A DNA stretch of 64,000 nt, taken from the NCBI RefSeq assembly GCF_029269745.1, contig NZ_JARJHT010000002.1, positions 930,001-994,000 of the forward strand, given 5' to 3'. This document shows, piece after piece, positions 53,498-62,221 of the stretch (positions are counted from its first letter, which is position 1; the number at the start of each line of letters is the position of its first letter). Below the pieces are notes generated by a model, which was not told the DNA's origin, made no database searches, and saw only the letters and a list, made by a program, of their open reading frames with translations. Source of the stretch: Polluticoccus soli (lineage in GTDB: Bacteria; Bacteroidota; Bacteroidia; Chitinophagales; Chitinophagaceae). The translations under genes and the position numbers were made by a program.

Positions 53498-54265
53498 TTA
53501 GAAGTCGATCTCCACAAATGCGGGACAGTGGTCGGAATGCTTTACGTCCGGATGGATGGCTGCCCCTTTCAATGCACTGCGTAGTGGTTCAGTGACACTG
53601 ATGTAATCGATACGCCAGCCTTTGTTTTGCTCGCGGACAGTAGGAAACCTACTACTCCACCATGTGTAATGATGGGGATTCTCGTTGAATACGCGAAAGG
53701 TATCTACATACCCATTTTCATAAAACTTATCCATCCACGCACGTTCTTCTGGCAAGAAGCCACTAGTTTTCTTATTGCCAACCGGATTGTGAATGTCGAT
53801 AGACTTATGCGCAATATTATAGTCTCCTACAATAATCAGTTTCGGACGCACTTTCCTCAATTCTTCGAGGTATTCAAAGAACTCATCCAGCCACTGGTAT
53901 TTATAAGTTTGCCTGATCTCTCCACTCGTTCCGCTGGGATAATAGGCATTGACCAATGTGACGTCTCCAAAGTCTGCACGCAATACTCTACCCTCTGCAT
54001 CGCTCTGCATGATGCCATTGCCGTAGAACACATTATCTGCCCTGCGCTTGCTGAATATTGCTACACCACTATAGCCTTTTTTCTCTGCAGAGAACCAGTA
54101 GGTATCAAATCCCAGCGCTTCGATAGCAGCAAAGTCTACATTCTCTTTTTCTGCTTTTATTTCCTGCAGGCAAATGATATCGGCAGGATCGGTTTTCAGC
54201 CAATCAATAAACCCCTTTTTGATGGCACTTCTGATGCCGTTGATATTGTAAGTAATGATCCTCAT
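53498..54265 (-). CDS. xth: Exodeoxyribonuclease III (AP endonuclease)
   Basis: 255 residues, EEP nuclease fold. Motifs: YNINGIRSA, LQEIKAE (metal Glu), NAYYPSGTSG, VGDYNIAH, GWRIDYISVT and the end KHSDHCPAFVEI (catalytic His). It cleaves abasic sites and 3' blocked ends in base-excision repair. Length and motifs are of the ExoA/XthA type. Starts 2 bp after the stop of the haem-binding gene, so the two may share a transcript. Confidence 0.95.
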   Translation of the reverse strand: MRIITYNINGIRSAIKKGFIDWLKTDPADIICLQEIKAEKENVDFAAIEALGFDTYWFSAEKKGYSGVAIFSKRRADNVFYGNGIMQSDAEGRVLRADFGDVTLVNAYYPSGTSGEIRQTYKYQWLDEFFEYLEELRKVRPKLIIVGDYNIAHKSIDIHNPVGNKKTSGFLPEERAWMDKFYENGYVDTFRVFNENPHHYTWWSSRFPTVREQNKGWRIDYISVTEPLRSALKGAAIHPDVKHSDHCPAFVEIDF

Positions 54266-54267
54266 AA

Positions 54268-54726
54268 CTATTGTTGTGCTGCTATTTGCTGTTGCAATGA
54301 TTTTGCCCAGGCGAGCAACAGGTCTCTATCTTCTTTTGAAAGCTTAGCCTCATGGTGTATAATGGTATAACTGGACAACGGCATCTCGCCCCCCTCTACC
54401 GTTTCGCCAACTTCCTCCAGCTTATGCGCTTGCTTCTTTTTATTGTAGCTGGCAAACTCTGAAAAGTTAAGATGTTCCTTACCTTCATCTACATGGTTCT
54501 GCAACCAGAGGCCAACAGGTTGGATATTTGTATACCATGGATACTTAGTACTATTACTGTGGCAATCATAGCAGGCTTTCTGAAGCACCAACTGTATATT
54601 GGCAGGTACATCGTAGTGCGATGTGATATCGTTGGGGCTTTGTGCATTCGACTGATTTCGCTCAGGACGTATGAATTGAATGGCTACTAGTAGTATCAAC
54701 AAAACTATCAGAACCTTCTTAAGCAT
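54268..54726 (-). CDS. Haem-binding domain protein (membrane-anchored)
   Basis: 152 residues. A single N-terminal membrane helix (~3-18) then a domain with ACYDCHSNST (CxxCH at 52-56), YPWYTNIQPVGLW and NFSEFASYNKKKQAHK, the pattern of the Haem_bd family. It is probably an exported c-type haem protein; function unknown. Ends 2 bp before the exonuclease gene on the same strand. Confidence 0.88.
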   Translation of the reverse strand: MLKKVLIVLLILLVAIQFIRPERNQSNAQSPNDITSHYDVPANIQLVLQKACYDCHSNSTKYPWYTNIQPVGLWLQNHVDEGKEHLNFSEFASYNKKKQAHKLEEVGETVEGGEMPLSSYTIIHHEAKLSKEDRDLLLAWAKSLQQQIAAQQ

Positions 54727-54803
54727 CGTTTTCGATTTTGAGCAAAATAAAATAAACGCTGCAACATATGGTGTTACAGCGTTTATAAAAAGAGAAATTC
54801 ATT

Positions 54804-56828
54804 TTATTTCAATGTCTCATCCAGCCATTTAAAGAACTCGCGCTGCCAGGCAATACCATTCTGCGCATGCAATACCCAGTGGTTCTCGTTAGGGAAGTAA
54901 AGCAATTTGCTCTTAATACCGCGCAACTGCGCCGCCTGGAAGGCTTCCAAACCTTGTTCTATCGGTACACGGTAATCAGTACCGCCTTGTACGATCATGA
55001 TCGGGGCATTCCATTTGTCAACAAAGTTGCTTGGATTAAATTTTTCGTATCCCGATGGTATTGGCTTTCGCCAATATGCGCCACCTAAGTCCCAGTTAGC
55101 AAACCAAAGTTCCTCTGTTGTGCCATACCAGCTTTTCATATCAAACAGGCCGTCGTGGGCAATGAAAGACTTGAACCTATTATCGTGCATGCCAGCCAGC
55201 ATGAACACGCTATAACCACCATAGCTGGCGCCTACGCAACCAAGGCGACTTTTGTCCACATAGTTTTCCTTCGATACGTCATCTATTGCAGCCAGGTAGT
55301 CGCGCATTGGCTGACCACCCCAGTCTTTACTGATATCCTCGTTCCATTTTACACCCCAACCTGGCATACCGCGGCGGTTGGGCGCTACCACGATATATCC
55401 TTGTGCAGCCATCAGCTGGAAATTCCAACGGAAACTATAAAACTGTGATAATGCGGACTGAGGGCCACCCTGGCAATAGAGCAAGGTTGGATATTTCTTA
55501 GCTGGATTAAAGTCCGGTGGATATACCACCCACACACCCATCTGCTTTCCATCAGACGTTGGAACCATACGCAGCTCAGTATTGCTTTGACTCAAAGAAT
55601 TGTAAGTTGCATCGTTCTCATGCGTTACTTGCTTCATTGCGCCATTGGCTAATTGAACTGTGTACAGCTCAGCTGCATGGTTCATATCGGTGCGTGATAT
55701 CACCAGCTCTTTGTTCGATGACTGGCCAACAATTCCGGTTACATCGAATTTACCATCAGTGACCTGGCGAATTACAGGAGACATTTTACCTAAACGGCTG
55801 GCAGGAAGCTTCACTTCAAACAATTGTTGTGTGCCTTTCCACGGTGCAGTAAAGTAAATTGCGCTACCCGATTTATCCCAGGCAAAGCCTTCAACGGTAC
55901 CATCCCAACCACCGGTCATGTTCACCTTGTATCCTTGCTCCTTACCCAGGTCCATTACCAACAGATCGCTCTTATCAGCCTCAAAGCCATCGCGCCTCAT
56001 GCTGGTCCAGGCAATACGCTTACCATCTGGGCTGAACAGGGGTTGCGTATCGTAGCCCTCCATGTTTGCAGTCCAATTGGTAGTTGTGCCGCTTTCGAGG
56101 TTGTAGTAGTACAGGTCCGTGTTAGTGCTTTGCGCGTATTCCTTCCCAAATTTTTTCTTGCTCACGTACAACAGCCCTTTACTATCGGGCGACCAAACGA
56201 AGTCTTCTATACCTCCGAAAGGCTTTTGAGGAGAATCGTATGGCTCATTCAACATGAGGTCTTTGATCGTACCGTCTTTGGCACTGTAGATGAACACGTG
56301 CTGAAACTTACCATCCTCCCAGGTATCCCAGTGACGATAGTTCAGGTCTGTATATACCTGTGCTGTAGTTTTAGGCAGGTCGTTGTAAATGTCGGTGCCC
56401 ATCATCGGTTTTAGCAGTACTTCGCGCGAGAAGGCTACGTACTTACCATTGGGTGATACCCGAATGTTATCAGCATCTCTCAGGCCATTGTATACCTGCG
56501 ACCAGTTCATGCCGTTATCTGTACTGCGGTATATGTTATTCTCTGCTGTGGCATAGATGGTTTCCTTGTCGCGTTGGAAATAGCTTTTCCCACCGGAAAG
56601 GGCCCATTCTTTTTGCTTGCCGGTTTGCAGGTCAAGTTCGTATTCTTTATTGGTCGACTTTTCAGTTTGCCAGTCTATCTGGCGAGTCGAAAAGTATAAC
56701 GTCCTTCCATCATCACTAACGCTGACACCACTTACACGTTTAAGGCTCCAAAGTAGCTCAGGCGTCATTTTGTTTTGAGCCTGGCAATAAGCTGAAGCCA
56801 GTAACAAGGGGAGTAATAAATATTTCAT
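54804..56828 (-). CDS. S9 family prolyl oligopeptidase-type protease
   Basis: 674 residues with signal peptide ending SAYCQAQ. WD40-like propeller (~25-400) and alpha/beta hydrolase (~430-674) with GASYGGYSVF (Ser), VQGGTDYRVP (Asp) and PNENHWVLH (His). Related to acylaminoacyl peptidases and DPP-like enzymes; it lacks the DWVYEEEFEF motif of the window's other S9 enzyme, so its specificity differs. Exported peptide degradation is likely. It begins 44 bp after the Ig-like lipoprotein on the same strand. Confidence 0.92.
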   Translation of the reverse strand: MKYLLLPLLLASAYCQAQNKMTPELLWSLKRVSGVSVSDDGRTLYFSTRQIDWQTEKSTNKEYELDLQTGKQKEWALSGGKSYFQRDKETIYATAENNIYRSTDNGMNWSQVYNGLRDADNIRVSPNGKYVAFSREVLLKPMMGTDIYNDLPKTTAQVYTDLNYRHWDTWEDGKFQHVFIYSAKDGTIKDLMLNEPYDSPQKPFGGIEDFVWSPDSKGLLYVSKKKFGKEYAQSTNTDLYYYNLESGTTTNWTANMEGYDTQPLFSPDGKRIAWTSMRRDGFEADKSDLLVMDLGKEQGYKVNMTGGWDGTVEGFAWDKSGSAIYFTAPWKGTQQLFEVKLPASRLGKMSPVIRQVTDGKFDVTGIVGQSSNKELVISRTDMNHAAELYTVQLANGAMKQVTHENDATYNSLSQSNTELRMVPTSDGKQMGVWVVYPPDFNPAKKYPTLLYCQGGPQSALSQFYSFRWNFQLMAAQGYIVVAPNRRGMPGWGVKWNEDISKDWGGQPMRDYLAAIDDVSKENYVDKSRLGCVGASYGGYSVFMLAGMHDNRFKSFIAHDGLFDMKSWYGTTEELWFANWDLGGAYWRKPIPSGYEKFNPSNFVDKWNAPIMIVQGGTDYRVPIEQGLEAFQAAQLRGIKSKLLYFPNENHWVLHAQNGIAWQREFFKWLDETLK

Positions 56829-56872
56829 AAACAGGTTTTGTTAGAAAGCGTTTAAATATAAATCGAACAAGA

Positions 56873-58390
56873 TCATGGTTTATCCCGCTTAGGGGGTGAT
56901 GACTTCCCTGAATTAGTACCCCGTGCTCCTGCCCTTTTCGCGGGAGGTGCTGGTTCAAAATCAATGGTATTGTCCCAACCTGGCCTGAGTTGCAAAGCTT
57001 CGTGATAAGGTATCACTTCTTCGGGTTGTATCTCTTCAAACAGGTCGCCGGTATCCCAGAAGCCATTACCGTTCTCGTCCACTATGATACGCATTTTATA
57101 GCTGCCAGGTTGAAGTCTTGATAAATGCACCATAGTGTCGACCACGGGCTTCTGGTAGACTGTGTCGGTCTCGTTATTGACCATTAATACGTACTTAGAG
57201 CTTCTGTATTTAGATGGAAGGTGAATATGCAGCCGTGCATAATCTTCATCGCTTTTTGTTCTAAACGTGTACCGCGATGGCATGGCATCTGTCATTGCAG
57301 AATCTTTTGCAAAACCTTTTAACAGTCGCAGGGTGTACACCGTATTTTCCTTCCAGTGGGTATTCAACCAGAGGCGTTCCTCGCGAACTGTATCAAATCC
57401 AAGCGTAAAATCTGATTCTACAGCTATATCAGCACTATCAAAGGTCAAATTGACACGTCCTTTTACAATGCTGTCGACCAGTTTGTTGAACGTGATGTAC
57501 AATGGCTTTGTAATATCGAAGGTGCGTTTACGCGCATCGCTGGTGTCGACAGCCACACTGTAGAAAAAACCTTCACGTTCGGCTCCTCTTGAACGCGCAG
57601 CCAATTTGCCCGAGGCCATGGAAACAGTCGAATCCATGCCGAGCGTATCCACCAGTTTTTCTTTAAATCGTTTTAGCACGATTGAAGGACTTACACTGTC
57701 AATCGGTGTAACGAGGCTGTCAAGAAAGGCTATTGTTTCTTCACCCCCATCATACACCAGGTTGCCATTTCCGTCGTTCAATGCATAGATACGGAATGCT
57801 CTTTGAGGAAGTCCCTTGATAGAAAAGTGGCCACCAGCCTGCACAGGAGCTACGTACACTGGTTTTTCACGAACCACTACACTGTCTGACGTCGCAGCTT
57901 CGTATAACATTACAACTCCACCACTGTCAGGCAACCCTGCCGCAGCATTCAAAACAATGCCATCAAGATTTAGCGAGTCGAAATAACTGCCCGTACTAAA
58001 TGTATATGCATAGTTGGTAAATACATTCCCTTCGTGCAGATCGCTGATCGCATTACCAAAGGTGAGGCGGTATGTGGTGTTGTCGTTGAGCAGCGTGTCA
58101 GGAATTTCCACGTACACCCTTCGGCCTACGTTCGTCACGCTTATTGGCAGCTTGAGCAACGGCGATACCTGAACTTCGGTAGAAGCATTATTCACGTTAA
58201 TGAACTCGTTGAAACGCATCTCTATCTTCGTCACTCGCCTTTCAAGTTGCGAATCAGCTGGCGATATGGACGCCAGTTTAGGAGGGGTTGTATCCTTCTT
58301 GCCTCCGCTGGGTGGTACTATGTTAGCACAACCCGCTACAACCCCAGACAATATGAAAATCAAAAAAACGCGGAAACAGATGGATTTCAT
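56873..58390 (-). CDS. Lipoprotein with Ig-like domains
   Basis: 505 residues from the ATG at 58390; the frame opens at 58426 but the signal peptide (ending VVAGC) fits the later start. After the lipidated Cys comes a Pro/Gly/Lys linker and a bacterial Ig-like domain of the Big_5 type (LASISPADSQLE, MRFNEFINVNNAS). Later parts contain a carboxypeptidase-regulatory-like domain (GGHFSIKGLPQRAFRIYAL) and a second beta-sandwich, then a C-terminal tail rich in Pro/Ala/Arg/Lys. A TATTTTTG box ends 6 nt before the ATG, so leaderless mRNA is possible. Envelope protein of unknown role. Confidence 0.85.
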   Translation of the reverse strand: MKSICFRVFLIFILSGVVAGCANIVPPSGGKKDTTPPKLASISPADSQLERRVTKIEMRFNEFINVNNASTEVQVSPLLKLPISVTNVGRRVYVEIPDTLLNDNTTYRLTFGNAISDLHEGNVFTNYAYTFSTGSYFDSLNLDGIVLNAAAGLPDSGGVVMLYEAATSDSVVVREKPVYVAPVQAGGHFSIKGLPQRAFRIYALNDGNGNLVYDGGEETIAFLDSLVTPIDSVSPSIVLKRFKEKLVDTLGMDSTVSMASGKLAARSRGAEREGFFYSVAVDTSDARKRTFDITKPLYITFNKLVDSIVKGRVNLTFDSADIAVESDFTLGFDTVREERLWLNTHWKENTVYTLRLLKGFAKDSAMTDAMPSRYTFRTKSDEDYARLHIHLPSKYRSSKYVLMVNNETDTVYQKPVVDTMVHLSRLQPGSYKMRIIVDENGNGFWDTGDLFEEIQPEEVIPYHEALQLRPGWDNTIDFEPAPPAKRAGARGTNSGKSSPPKRDKP

Positions 58391-58448
58391 CGGGCTCAAA
58401 AATAACATTTCAGACAGGGTTTGCACACAGTGATAAGGATAAAAGTGC

Positions 58449-58456
58449 TAGGTTTG
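58449..58456 (+). promoter_or_regulatory. -7 box of the glutathione peroxidase gene
   Basis: TAGGTTTG (58449-58456); TTTG lies 25 nt upstream (58420-58423), slightly beyond the usual spacing. ATG is at 58490. Confidence 0.4.
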
Positions 58457-58489
58457 TATCAATTTTCACAGGTTTTAACAGATACATAT

Positions 58490-59035
58490 ATGCTACTGAC
58501 CATTCTTCTATTCTTCAAATTCTTCTTCTTTGCACCTACGCCCGATAACAATGCACCAAACGGAAGCATCTACGATTTCAAAGTAGAGGCCCTGGAAGGC
58601 GGCACAATCGACTTCTCAGCTTTCAAAGGCAAGAAGATACTGATCGTTAATACTGCCTCTGAGTGCGGTTATACTCCCCAATATGAAGGCTTGCAAAAGC
58701 TGTCTGAGAAGTATAAAGGCAAACTGGTGATCGTGGGCTTCCCAACCAACGACTTTGGCAGGCAGGAACCTGGCTCTAATCAGGAGATCGCCACCTTCTG
58801 CAAAAAGAACTACGGCGTCTCTTTCCCTATGGCCGCCAAAATCTCCGTGAAAGGCGATGACACAGCCCCCATATACTGCTGGCTGACCCGCAAGGAGAAC
58901 AACGGATTTGAGAGCAGCAGTGTACGCTGGAACTTCCAGAAATACCTGATCAACGAGAAAGGCGAGCTAATAGGCGTCTACTACTCGAAGACAAAACCAG
59001 AAAGCACTGAGCTGGCAAAAGCCATCGAACAATAA
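58490..59035 (+). CDS. Glutathione peroxidase family protein (Cys type)
   Basis: 181 residues from the ATG at 58490. A hydrophobic start (MLLTILLFFKFFFF) suggests a signal anchor, less common in this family. The thioredoxin-fold active site is NTASECGYTPQ with Cys59 in place of selenocysteine, then GFPTNDFGRQEPGSNQEI with the conserved Gln/Asn region and VRWNFQKYL (Trp). It reduces peroxides, usually with thioredoxin. An upstream start at 58421 would lie before the predicted promoter. Confidence 0.92.
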   Translation: MLLTILLFFKFFFFAPTPDNNAPNGSIYDFKVEALEGGTIDFSAFKGKKILIVNTASECGYTPQYEGLQKLSEKYKGKLVIVGFPTNDFGRQEPGSNQEIATFCKKNYGVSFPMAAKISVKGDDTAPIYCWLTRKENNGFESSSVRWNFQKYLINEKGELIGVYYSKTKPESTELAKAIEQ

Positions 59036-59072
59036 AGAAAAAGAGCAGTGGTTAACTGCTCTTTTTCTTTTT
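59034..59072 (+). terminator. Intrinsic terminator after glutathione peroxidase
   Basis: AAGAAAAAGAGCAGT GGTT AACTGCTCTTTTTCTTT; the flanks also serve the minus-strand gene ending at 59084. Confidence 0.8.
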
Positions 59073-59083
59073 GTCTTATTGCC

Positions 59084-59368
59084 CTAGCGCGGCACCGGCG
59101 GAGCCGGAGGCTTTGGTGGTGCCGGCGGTGTTGGAGGTTTCGGAGGCGGAGCCGGCGGTGACGGTGCTTTACGCGGCGCTGGTGCCCTTGGAGGGGCTGG
59201 CGGCTGCGGAAAACCTTTCGGAACCGGAGGCGGTTTCGGATTGCGTGGCGTGCCAAATGTTTTTTCCCATTTTTTCTTCCAACGCTTGGTATGCGATTGA
59301 CCGTATACATCTCCCAAACCAACCCACATACCCAACATCAGCAGCAGGCCCAGTATTTTCGCTTTCAT
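59084..59368 (-). CDS. Small secreted proline-rich protein
   Basis: 94 residues. Signal peptide ending VYG/Q (about residue 23). A short basic stretch (HTKRWKKKWEKT) is followed by about 55 residues that are mainly Pro, Ala, Lys and Arg in PPxPP-type repeats, expected to form an extended polyproline rod. GC-rich, repeat-like DNA here could be unstable. Role unknown; a spacer or ligand-binding surface peptide is a guess. The repeat DNA could also hide an error in length. Confidence 0.6.
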   Translation of the reverse strand: MKAKILGLLLMLGMWVGLGDVYGQSHTKRWKKKWEKTFGTPRNPKPPPVPKGFPQPPAPPRAPAPRKAPSPPAPPPKPPTPPAPPKPPAPPVPR

Positions 59369-59475
59369 ACCCGGTAGTTTTGGTACACACCATGCAATTA
59401 TGCTACCAAAGCTACCAAGGCATTTTTCCTATACAAAGAACTTCGCAAATCACTGAATAACTTGCAGTTACAAAC

Positions 59476-60957
59476 CTACTTACGACGGAGCTTCCAACCG
59501 GTAGCTGAGCCGTTTGTAGAACTAATTGCACTTTTAGGCTTGCGTTCCTGCTCCCAGATGACTGCCGACAATAAAGCCGCTACTTCTTCACGCTCCGGAT
59601 CTTCTTCCATCAGGAGTTCAGGTTTAAAGTATTTGTCAATGAACTTGGTATCAAAGTTACCAGAACGGAACGCTTCGTGCTGTACGGCCCATTTACCAAA
59701 GCCCAGCGTGGTCTGAATGCCTTGTATATAATACTCGTCGATAGCGCGGCAAAGTCGTTCAATTGCTTCATCCCTGTTTGCACCATGCACTACCAGTTTG
59801 GCGATCATCGGATCGTAGAATATAGGAATATCCTGTCCCTGCTCATAACCATCGTCCACACGTACACCGGGACCTTTCGGTGGTTGGTACATTTCCAGCT
59901 TTCCGGTATCGGGCAGGAAGTTGTTCATTGGATCTTCGGCACAAACACGTAGCTCTAACGAGTGACCGCTTATTTTCAGGTCCTCCTGCGCAAACGACAG
60001 TTTGTTGCCGCGCGCAACATTGATCTGCTCTTTTACCAGGTCGATACCAGTGATCATTTCAGTCACGCAATGTTCTACCTGAAGGCGGGTATTCATTTCC
60101 AGAAAGTAGAAATTCAGGTTCTCATCTACCAGAAATTCTACAGTACCTGCACCATAATAGTTGCATGAACGGGCCACTGCTACAGCGCATTCGCCCATAG
60201 CCTTCCTGATATCAGGTGTCAGGCAGCTGGATGGCGCTTCTTCGATCAGTTTCTGGTGACGGCGCTGTATAGAACACTCGCGCTCAAACAGGTATGCATA
60301 GTTACCATGCTGGTCGCCAATTAGCTGTATCTCGATGTGGCGTGGAGCGCCTACATATTTTTCAATAAACACCGCATCGTCGCCAAAGGCACTCAGCGCT
60401 TCGCTTTTTGCGGTCTGCATTTGTTGTTCCAGTTCGTCCTCGCTGTTTACCACGCGCATACCCTTACCACCGCCACCGGCAGATGCTTTGATAAGGATGG
60501 GAAAACCAATACGTGCAGCAATAGATTTAGCTTCAGCCAGATCCTTGATCGGATCTTCAGTTCCAGGCACCATGGGCACATTAAACTTTTTAGCCGCCTG
60601 CTTAGCAGCAATCTTGCTACCCATCATCTCTATAGAATAGCCAGAAGGACCAATGAAGATCAGGCCTGCATCAGAAACAGCCTTCGAAAAGCCAGCATTT
60701 TCACTAAGGAAACCATATCCAGGGTGGATAGCATCCGCTCCCAGTTTCTTGGCAACTTCTATTATCTTCTCGCCACGCAGGTAAGATTGGGCAGACAGAG
60801 CCGGACCAATACACACCGCTTCGTCAGCATAACGGACGAATGGCATATTCCTGTCGGCTTCTGAAAAAACGGCTACTGTTTTAATACCCATATCCCTTGC
60901 CGTACGCATTACACGCATAGCTATTTCTCCCCTGTTGGCTACCAGTATTTTTTGCAT
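59476..60957 (-). CDS. accC: Biotin carboxylase (acetyl-/acyl-CoA carboxylase subunit)
   Basis: 493 residues. ATP-grasp biotin carboxylase: N-terminal KILVANRGEIAMRVMRTA, ATP site KASAGGGGKGMRVV, metal/catalytic EMNTRLQVEHCVTEM, and the C-terminal RFGGAN-like region IAKLVVHGANRDEA. The core ends near 450, as in AccC, and there is an extra ~45-residue tail, Glu then Ser/Lys-rich. No BCCP or carboxyltransferase gene is nearby, so it could serve acetyl-CoA or another acyl-CoA. A TATCTTAG box (minus, 60963-60970) ends 5 nt before the ATG. Confidence 0.95.
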   Translation of the reverse strand: MQKILVANRGEIAMRVMRTARDMGIKTVAVFSEADRNMPFVRYADEAVCIGPALSAQSYLRGEKIIEVAKKLGADAIHPGYGFLSENAGFSKAVSDAGLIFIGPSGYSIEMMGSKIAAKQAAKKFNVPMVPGTEDPIKDLAEAKSIAARIGFPILIKASAGGGGKGMRVVNSEDELEQQMQTAKSEALSAFGDDAVFIEKYVGAPRHIEIQLIGDQHGNYAYLFERECSIQRRHQKLIEEAPSSCLTPDIRKAMGECAVAVARSCNYYGAGTVEFLVDENLNFYFLEMNTRLQVEHCVTEMITGIDLVKEQINVARGNKLSFAQEDLKISGHSLELRVCAEDPMNNFLPDTGKLEMYQPPKGPGVRVDDGYEQGQDIPIFYDPMIAKLVVHGANRDEAIERLCRAIDEYYIQGIQTTLGFGKWAVQHEAFRSGNFDTKFIDKYFKPELLMEEDPEREEVAALLSAVIWEQERKPKSAISSTNGSATGWKLRRK

Positions 60958-61438
60958 GGGCGCTAAGATAAGCCTGTTTGGCCGAATAGTTGATTAGTTC
61001 ATAACCTTACATATTAAACTATCCGCTTATTCATTGTAGGTTCCTGTAGACTTTTTGCATGAACGCCATCAAAACAGCCGGCATTTGTTGTCGTTTGTTG
61101 TCGATTTTGAGGAAGCGACCTGAATGCTGCCAAATCAATATTGAACAGCGAACGAAACACATTAACATTTAACGCCATAGAATCAAGATTTTACAGTTTC
61201 TAAACCACCCAACAACCAATACAAATATACTACAAAATAACAATAAATAGACTTTTATACGTAATAAAATTTAAAGATTTTAATCATGCAACTGAAACCA
61301 TACGAGCAGTATTACGGTCGACCTGAGTTGGGTGCTGCTTAGAGAACTTTGAAATCCGATGGAAAAATAAAGATGATAATATACCACTATTGCATGCCAT
61401 CATTTTTTGTATCTTAGGATATTCTTAAAAACTGATAC
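60958..61438. other. Intergenic region with repeats and tiny frames
   Basis: About 480 bp without an assignable gene. It includes the TTTGTTGTCG tandem (61084-61103), a minus-strand frame of 54 codons at 61014-61178, and a plus-strand 18-codon frame at 61286-61342 beginning MQLKPYEQYYGRPELG, which looks protein-like but stops early. The middle (61185-61285) is extremely AT-rich. TATCTTAG at 61410-61417, preceded at 17 nt by TTG, is a fair promoter for the 61439 gene. Confidence 0.4.
61085..61102 (-). repeat. GACAACAA direct repeat (second locus)
   Basis: TTGTTGTC at 61085-61092 and 61095-61102 (GACAACAA twice on the minus strand, 10-bp period), matching the site at 46557-46574. It lies ~128 bp before the accC start. 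Confidence 0.5.
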
Positions 61439-61765
61439 ATGCTGGAAGATCTCAATCCCGGAGAACAAAAACTGGCCATCGCGATGAGCAAGATCTCTGA
61501 GCGCTGCTACGACGCCAGCTGGATGGGCAACCTGGAGTATGTGCTCTGGAACGCGCTTCAAAACGGCCCATGTACATTTGGGAATGACGTCATCTCACAA
61601 CAGGATATTGACCAGCTCAAACAAATGTCAGAAGCTTGTAACCGATGGATTTATTTTGATGACGAAACCGAAGAAACGGCAATAGAACCGGTAAAATGGC
61701 AAAAAAAATTCAAAGCAGACGTAACTGAAGATCCGGAATTACTCAGCGGGATACAAGTCCTGTAG
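61439..61765 (+). CDS. Conserved hypothetical protein
   Basis: 108 residues, soluble, acidic and with many aromatic residues. Pattern: GEQKLAIAMSKISERCYDA, SWMGNLEYVLWNAL, then QMSEACNRWIYFDDETEETA. No signal peptide. Its 3' end overlaps that of the convergent DUF1801 gene by 27 bp. No family recognised. Confidence 0.65.
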   Translation: MLEDLNPGEQKLAIAMSKISERCYDASWMGNLEYVLWNALQNGPCTFGNDVISQQDIDQLKQMSEACNRWIYFDDETEETAIEPVKWQKKFKADVTEDPELLSGIQVL

Positions 61766-62167
61766 GTGACTCAGCGATTCGTGTATCATTTCCTTCAGCA
61801 CTTTCTCGTCGACGTCTTCCAGGCGTTTGATGTATACACAGCCTTTACTTGATTTATGTTTACCAAGACGCGCCAATAAGGCCTCGCGCTTGTTGGCGTC
61901 CGGCATCAAGTAAAGCGTCAGAGCGTCTTTACGCGGAGAAAACGCTACTCTTGGCGCATCGCCCTCATGCCCACTGTCATACTTATAGTGGTATTTACCA
62001 AAACCAATGATAGTTGGTCCCCACATTTCGGCTTTGTGACCTGTGGCCTGCTCCATCATATCGAGGATACGGAAACTGTCAGCACGCTTTCTCTCGTCTG
62101 GTACTGCATTGATAAAGTCTTCAACGCTCTCTGCCGTCCATGCGGTCTTGGTCTTGGTCTTTGCCAT
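61739..62167 (-). CDS. DUF1801 (YdhG-like) family protein
   Basis: 142 residues. Typical DUF1801 features: an N-terminal helix with SVEDFINAVPDERKRADS, MWGPTIIGFGKYHYKYDSG, and LYLMPDANKREALLARLGKHKSSKGCVYIKRLEDVD. The fold is SufE/YdhG-like; function unknown. Convergent overlap with the 61439 gene. Confidence 0.88.
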   Translation of the reverse strand: MAKTKTKTAWTAESVEDFINAVPDERKRADSFRILDMMEQATGHKAEMWGPTIIGFGKYHYKYDSGHEGDAPRVAFSPRKDALTLYLMPDANKREALLARLGKHKSSKGCVYIKRLEDVDEKVLKEMIHESLSHLQDLYPAE

Positions 62168-62221
62168 AGCATTGGTTTTAGCTCTTCAAATGTATTAATT
62201 TGGAAGTATAAACTGGTGGAT

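Noticed and set aside
53627-54370. 247-codon plus-strand frame opposite exonuclease III
   Set aside because: Antisense shadow of a gene with catalytic motifs intact.
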